Positions 6,531 to 9,654 of a stretch of 9,654 nucleotides of DNA are shown in pieces; positions within the stretch are counted from its first letter, which is position 1; each line of letters begins with the position of its first letter. Origin of the DNA: Acetobacteraceae bacterium (GTDB lineage: Bacteria; Pseudomonadota; Alphaproteobacteria; Acetobacterales; Acetobacteraceae); contig CANJSR010000166.1 in the NCBI GenBank assembly GCA_947476855.1, positions 1 through 9,654 of the forward strand, in the 5' to 3' direction. The notes under the pieces are model-generated. The model had not been told where the DNA came from, ran no database searches, and saw nothing but the letters and a program-made list of their open reading frames with translations. A program made the translations under genes and the position numbers.

Positions 6531-6806
6531 ATGAGACGCTTTCTACCCGCCATGACGCTCGCGCTCGGCGTTTTCGGCGTCGGTGGGGCTTTGGCCGGGC
6601 CCCGCTGCGACGTACCCTTGGCCGACTGGCAACCGCGAGAGGTGCTGCAAACGAAGCTTGAGGCCGAAGGTTGGAAGGCCACTCGGATTAAGACGGACGA
6701 TGGCTGCTACAAGGTCCGGGCGACCAATGATAAGGGTGAGACACTCAAGGGCACGTATGACCCCGCAACGCTCAAGCCGTTGAAAGTCAAAATAGATGAT
6801 GACTGA
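6531..6806 (+). CDS. Small secreted PepSY-domain protein
   Basis: A 91-residue protein with a signal peptide (MRRFLPAMTLALGVFGVGGA, cleaved near ALAG) and a mature part of about 68 residues with the PepSY pattern: REVLQTKLEAEGWKATRI, DGCYKVRATNDKGE, YDPATLKPLKVK. Cys26 and Cys59 are the only cysteines and could form a periplasmic disulphide. A GGAG ribosome site lies seven bases before the ATG. It is divergent from the response-regulator gene and shares its regulatory region, so it is probably part of the same regulon. Single PepSY proteins often lie beside two-component systems of this class and may bind a ligand or feed back on the sensor. That role is inferred here. Confidence 0.85.
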   Translation: MRRFLPAMTLALGVFGVGGALAGPRCDVPLADWQPREVLQTKLEAEGWKATRIKTDDGCYKVRATNDKGETLKGTYDPATLKPLKVKIDDD

Positions 6807-7097
6807 GGTGCCTGCAGGGCAATCGCACTTCAAGCAAGAGCGAGCAGGCTGGCGAGACAGGCGTTGTCCCTTCCGGCTCGCCGGAGCCTTCCGCGCGGCA
6901 AACCGCTCCGCGCCGGAAATTCGGTCTGTTCCGAGGTTCCTTTACACCACAGCTCGGCGGGACCATCTGGTCTGTCAACCAACCCTCCCTACATCAGGGG
7001 CTTAGGCGGGCAAGGCCACACGCGACCTGCGACGTTCAATTCCAGGAGCGCATTCGGTCGCTCAATAGGCCCGCCACGCATGGGAAAAGGGATCACG
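6807..7097 (+). other. Intergenic region without a recognisable gene
   Basis: I recognise no coding sequence in these 291 bases. A short GC-rich hairpin, TCCGG-CTCG-CCGGA at 6872-6885, lies about 65 bases after the PepSY stop but has no following T-run, so it is at best a weak terminator. The promoter of the dioxygenase-like gene should lie in the right half. I found no clear -35/-10 pair and no copy of the TTCAG regulator box here. Confidence 0.3.
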
Positions 7098-7610
7098 ATG
7101 ACGCAAGCGCCGCGGGACCGCCGGACCTTTCTCGTCACCGGTGCCACGACGTTCGGAGCCGCTCTGCTGACCGGTGCCTCAGGCCTTCTGGCACCCGTGC
7201 GAGCACAGGGCCTCGCCCCGACGCCGACGATGCGGGGCGGCGCCAACAACTACCTGCCAGGCGCGCCGATCGTGCAGCGCATCGGCGGTGGCGGCTTCTG
7301 GATGACCGGCACGGTTCGGAACGCCGGTGATGGCGCGCCGTTGCCTGGCATCCGCATCCAGGTCTGGGCGCACACGACCGAGGGGTATGAGCGTGACGCG
7401 CACAGCCACGGTGCCACCCTGACCGACGCGAACGGCGCGTTCCGGTTGGAGATGCCGCAGATCGTGCCCGCCTTCGGCCAGCCGCACGGGCACCTCGCCT
7501 ACGACGCAACCTTCGATGGCAACCGCTTCGAGACGGTCTTCCTGCGGCCGATCATGGCGAGCGCCCGCGACACCAGCCTGAGCGCGCATTTCGTGTTGCG
7601 ACCGGCGTGA
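7098..7610 (+). CDS. Tat-exported intradiol-dioxygenase-like protein
   Basis: A 170-residue protein beginning MTQAPRDRRTFLV, a twin-arginine signal with a hydrophobic stretch and a likely cut after VRA at 36. The mature part resembles the beta-sandwich fold of intradiol ring-cleavage dioxygenases: FWMTGTVRNAGDGAPLPGI, IQVWAHTTEGYERD, LTDANGAFRLEMP, then PHGH. Tyr97, His130 and His132 fit three of the four iron ligands. The second Tyr, normally about six residues before the first His, is missing (the nearest aromatic is Phe126). It is also shorter than usual family members. The ATG at 7098 is preceded by AAGGGA and is preferred over the ATG at 7080. It overlaps the cytochrome b gene by 4 bases. 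It may bind a metal but not cleave catechols. Confidence 0.72.
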   Translation: MTQAPRDRRTFLVTGATTFGAALLTGASGLLAPVRAQGLAPTPTMRGGANNYLPGAPIVQRIGGGGFWMTGTVRNAGDGAPLPGIRIQVWAHTTEGYERDAHSHGATLTDANGAFRLEMPQIVPAFGQPHGHLAYDATFDGNRFETVFLRPIMASARDTSLSAHFVLRPA

Positions 7611-8233
7611 TTGGTGGCGGGGCGCTGCCTGGGGGTCTTATCTGGGTGGCCCTCGCGGCCGCTTTGATCGTCCCCGCCGTGGTCGCGGCCATGAGTCCGC
7701 TGCTCGCATGGCGCGACCCGATCTACATCGCGGCCAGCTTTGCTGGCGTGGTTGCGCTGGCACTGCTCCTGATCCAGCCCCTGCTCGCGGGAGGATACCT
7801 GCCGAACCTGACTGCGCGGAACGGCCGGCGGCTGCATGCCTGGGTGGGGGCCGGGCTCACGGCGGCGGTGGTGGCCCATGTCGCGGGGTTGTGGCTGACC
7901 AGCCCGCCGGACGTGATCGACGCGCTCTTGTTCCAATCGCCGACGCCGTTTTCCGCCTGGGGCGTGGTCGCCATGTGGGCGGTGTTCGCGGCCGCGCTCC
8001 TCGCCATCTTCCGCCGGCGGCTGAGACCGATGATCTGGCGCCGGTTTCACCTCACCGTTGCGATGGTGATCGTCGTTGGCAGCGTCGTCCACGCGATGCA
8101 GGTCGAGGGGACAATGGGCACCGTGTCGAAGGCCGCGCTCTGCGTGCTGGTTCTGGCGGCAGCCGTGAAGATCATGCTCGATCGGCGGTTTCGGGCCGGC
8201 CTTCCCCGGATGGCAGGGCGCGCCGGCCGCTAA
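7607..8233 (+). CDS. Ferric-reductase-like transmembrane cytochrome b
   Basis: A 208-residue integral membrane protein with about six helices (11-32, 41-60, 74-97, 117-135, 147-166, 172-192). Two helices each carry a pair of histidines 14 residues apart, H77/H91 and H148/H162. This is the layout by which ferric reductase-like (MsrQ/NOX-type) proteins hold two haems b across the membrane. No flavin or NAD(P)H domain is attached, so it needs another electron donor. The GTG start shares GTGA with the stop of the preceding Tat-exported gene, which implies coupled translation and a shared task, such as supplying electrons to the periplasmic partner. The likely family is the ferric_reduct-like domain; the substrate is unknown. 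Confidence 0.82.
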   Translation: MIGGGALPGGLIWVALAAALIVPAVVAAMSPLLAWRDPIYIAASFAGVVALALLLIQPLLAGGYLPNLTARNGRRLHAWVGAGLTAAVVAHVAGLWLTSPPDVIDALLFQSPTPFSAWGVVAMWAVFAAALLAIFRRRLRPMIWRRFHLTVAMVIVVGSVVHAMQVEGTMGTVSKAALCVLVLAAAVKIMLDRRFRAGLPRMAGRAGR

Positions 8234-8261
8234 GCGGCGAGCGCACCCGCGCATGCGGTTC

Positions 8262-9002
8262 TCAGATCGCGATGGCGCCCCCATCGACGACAAGCTCGGT
8301 TCCCGTGATGTAGGACGCCTCGTCGGAGGCGAGGAACAGCACGGCGTTCGCGACCTCTTCCACCTCGCCGGCCCGGCCCATCGGGATCGTTTTCATCCGC
8401 TCCGCCCGGATTTGCGGATCGCGGGAACGGATCGCCGTTCGCATCGGCGGCATCGTGCCTGGATGGACCGAGTTGCAGCGAATGCCGTCCTTGGCGTGCT
8501 GCACGGCGGTGACCTTGGTCATCATCCGTACCCCACCCTTGGAGGCATGATACGCCATGTGCGCGCCCTCGCTGGCGACGAAGCCGTTGATGGACGACAT
8601 GTTCACGATCGCGCCACCCTTGCCGAGCATGGCCTTCACCGCGTGCTTGGTGCCGAGAAAGACGCTGGTTGCATTGATAGAGATGATGCGGTGCCACCCT
8701 TCGGTGGAATACAGGTCGGCCACCGAATTGCCCGAGATGCCGGCGTTGTTGACGAGGATGTCCAGCTTGCCGAAGTGCTGGATGGTTTGGGCCACCACCG
8801 CCTCCCACCCCGCTTCCTCGGTCACGTCAAGCCGTTCGAAGCGTGCGGCCGGCCCGATTTCCTGCGCGATCCGGGTGCCTTCGGCTTCGAGTATGTCGGC
8901 GATGACGACCTTGGCGCCTTCACGCGCGAACAGGCGTGCCGTTGCCTCACCCATGCCGGATGCCGCGCCTGTGATGATGGCAACCTTCCCTGCCAGTCGC
9001 AT
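8262..9002 (-). CDS. SDR-family NAD(P)-dependent oxidoreductase
   Basis: A classical short-chain dehydrogenase of 246 residues. The Rossmann motif TGAASGMG lies at 11-18 and NNAG at 85-88. The active site has Asn110, Ser136/Ser137 in VNMSS, and Tyr151-x-x-x-Lys155 in YHASK. NSVHPG (177-182) and a C-terminal GTELVVDGG complete the pattern of FabG-like or hydroxysteroid-type enzymes. Asp36 at the end of the second strand (VIAD) suggests NAD rather than NADP. The ATG at 9002 follows GGAAG and gives MRLAGKVAIITG; an in-frame ATG at 9023 lies before the family start. It is convergent with the cytochrome b gene and downstream of a clpX relic and an ABC-transporter gene. Substrate is not predictable. 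Confidence 0.93.
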   Translation of the reverse strand: MRLAGKVAIITGAASGMGEATARLFAREGAKVVIADILEAEGTRIAQEIGPAARFERLDVTEEAGWEAVVAQTIQHFGKLDILVNNAGISGNSVADLYSTEGWHRIISINATSVFLGTKHAVKAMLGKGGAIVNMSSINGFVASEGAHMAYHASKGGVRMMTKVTAVQHAKDGIRCNSVHPGTMPPMRTAIRSRDPQIRAERMKTIPMGRAGEVEEVANAVLFLASDEASYITGTELVVDGGAIAI

Positions 9003-9055
9003 GGATCTTCCTTCCCCGTTCATACTTTACTTCGCAGTCCACGGTATCGACCCGG

Positions 9056-9290
9056 ACGAGGACGCACAAGCGCGGCGCGCTCGGCCCCATGCAGTATGAC
9101 ACCCATGCGCCGTTCGTCGAGGGAGCAGATCTCGGCGTCATAGCCGAAACCGGCTCCCTTGCCGCGTGCGCCGGCGATACGTTCCAGGCCAGAGAAAGCT
9201 CCGCCGCAGATGCACAGGATATTGATCGTGACGACCCGCCGGAATCCCTCCGCGGGTGCTTTCGGCCGCCCGCGGGACGCTGGACGACGA
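9056..9290 (-). pseudogene. clpX: clpX fragment with frameshift
   Basis: Read on the minus strand, one frame gives GGRKHPRR (GGRKHP at 9270-9253). A second frame gives TINILCICGGAFSGLERI, then ARGKGAGFGYDAEICSLDERR (ICGGAF at 9211-9194, DERR at 9118-9107). These match consecutive parts of the AAA+ unfoldase ClpX: PPQGGRKHPQQEF, then TTNILFICGGAFAGLEKI, RGKGTSIGFGADV and PDERRTGE. The gap between GGRKHP and ICGGAF is 41 bases, against 42 in intact ClpX, so one base has been lost. Downstream the match fades (VRPRPGRYRG where ClpX has GLIPEFVGRLP) and the frame ends at TGA 9020. The Walker motifs and the N-terminal zinc domain are absent. It is a non-functional relic. Confidence 0.72.
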
Positions 9291-9312
9291 TGCCTGTCAC
9301 CCAGGAAGGTCG

Positions 9313-9335
9313 GGCGGACCTCGCCGCGGTCCGCC
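9313..9335 (-). terminator. Stem-loop after the solute-binding protein gene
   Basis: GGCGGACC (9313-9320) and GGTCCGCC (9328-9335) form a perfect 8-base stem with a 7-base loop, beginning eight bases after the stop of the binding-protein gene. No T-run follows in the minus direction, so it may be a non-canonical terminator or a structure that protects the 3' end of the message. Confidence 0.4.
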
Positions 9336-9343
9336 AGTCCTGT

Positions 9344-9654
9344 TCAGGCGCGACGCACACCCCAGAACAAGGCTCCGAATGCTTCCACTACGCCGGTCAG
9401 GTTCTTCCGATAGGCGTTGTAGAGCTGGAACTGACCCAGCGGCACGATCGGCACCTGGGCGAATGCCTCGGCCTGCATGATATCGACAAGCCGGTCCTGC
9501 TCCGCCTCATTCGATGCCAGCAGCCATTGGTCGGTCAGGTCCTCGATCGTCTGGTTCTTGAACCAGCCGAACCAGCCTGTGTCGCCCAGCCCGCGCAGGT
9601 AGTGATTCCCGATCGGCGTGCTCATGGTGATCGAGGGCGTCAAAGTGTGCAGGA
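9344..9654 (-). CDS. ABC-transporter substrate-binding protein, family 5, C-terminal part
   Basis: The last 102 residues of a protein that runs off the right edge. The residues GLGDTGWFGWFKNQTIEDLTD, WLLASNEAEQDRLVDIMQ, FAQVPIVPLGQFQLYNAYRK and NLTGVVEAFGALFWGVRRA match the end of periplasmic peptide/opine-type binding proteins (SBP_bac_5). They have the typical iPLGQ and yrk-ltGv...FWgV elements. There is no real start in the window: the codon at 9643 is TTG, and the frame stays open to the edge (LHTLTPSITM). A stem-loop follows at 9313-9335. The SDR gene further downstream may belong to the same uptake or catabolic locus, but the clpX relic lies between them. The ligand is not predictable from this part. 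Confidence 0.88.
   Translation of the reverse strand, partial: LHTLTPSITMSTPIGNHYLRGLGDTGWFGWFKNQTIEDLTDQWLLASNEAEQDRLVDIMQAEAFAQVPIVPLGQFQLYNAYRKNLTGVVEAFGALFWGVRRA

Noticed and set aside
6787..6978. Minus-strand 63-codon open frame in the intergenic region
   Set aside because: No recognisable family, no convincing ribosome site, and it overlaps the end of the PepSY gene. Treated as non-coding.
6864..7097. Longer start for the dioxygenase-like protein
   Set aside because: The added residues do not look like a signal or domain. The Tat signal begins directly after the ATG at 7098, which has a good ribosome site.
8226..8238. GCCGC-TAA-GCGGC hairpin at the cytochrome b stop codon as a terminator
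   Set aside because: The stem is only 5 bases with a 3-base loop, includes the stop codon and has no T-run. It is too weak to call.
9641..9643. Start codon for the binding-protein fragment
   Set aside because: The codon is TTG within a frame open to the window edge, and the fragment matches only the C-terminal part of a roughly 500-residue family. The gene is therefore cut by the edge.

Overview
The window looks like a chromosomal segment from a GC-rich alphaproteobacterium. An Acetobacteraceae or other Rhodospirillales member is my best guess from protein style and codon use, but no rRNA or marker gene fixes this. I support eight intact genes, one gene cut by the right edge, two decayed gene fragments, and a set of regulatory sites that ties part of the window together.

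Layout. 1-539: a possible C-terminal scrap of a left-hand gene, then a decayed IS5-type transposase (352-507). 540-4187 (minus): a tightly coupled operon in the order DUF2271 periplasmic protein, PepSY/flavodoxin/ferredoxin-reductase membrane protein, ApbE-like flavin transferase. 4296-6394 (minus): an OmpR-type response regulator and its sensor kinase, overlapping by 4 bases. 6531-6806 (plus): a small secreted PepSY protein, divergent from the regulator. 7098-8233 (plus): a Tat-exported intradiol-dioxygenase-like protein overlapping by 4 bases with a ferric-reductase-like cytochrome b. 8262-9002 (minus): an SDR oxidoreductase. 9056-9290 (minus): a frameshifted clpX relic. 9344-9654 (minus): the C-terminus of an ABC-transporter peptide/solute-binding protein.

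How the parts may work together. The 743-codon membrane protein could take electrons from NADPH in the cytosol through FAD and FMN to its membrane segments and across to the periplasm. The DUF2271 protein has a signal peptide and a D-x-x-T-G-A-S motif of the kind ApbE enzymes flavinylate, so it is a natural electron acceptor. Three matching 11-base direct-repeat boxes, TTCAG-N6-[T/G]TCAG, sit in front of the DUF2271 operon, the response regulator and the small PepSY gene, each pointing at its gene. The last two together form a 52-base inverted repeat. The simplest reading is one autoregulated two-component regulon that controls a flavin-based transmembrane redox module and its own PepSY accessory protein. 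The dioxygenase-like/cytochrome b pair next door may be a second periplasmic redox unit, but it has no visible box.
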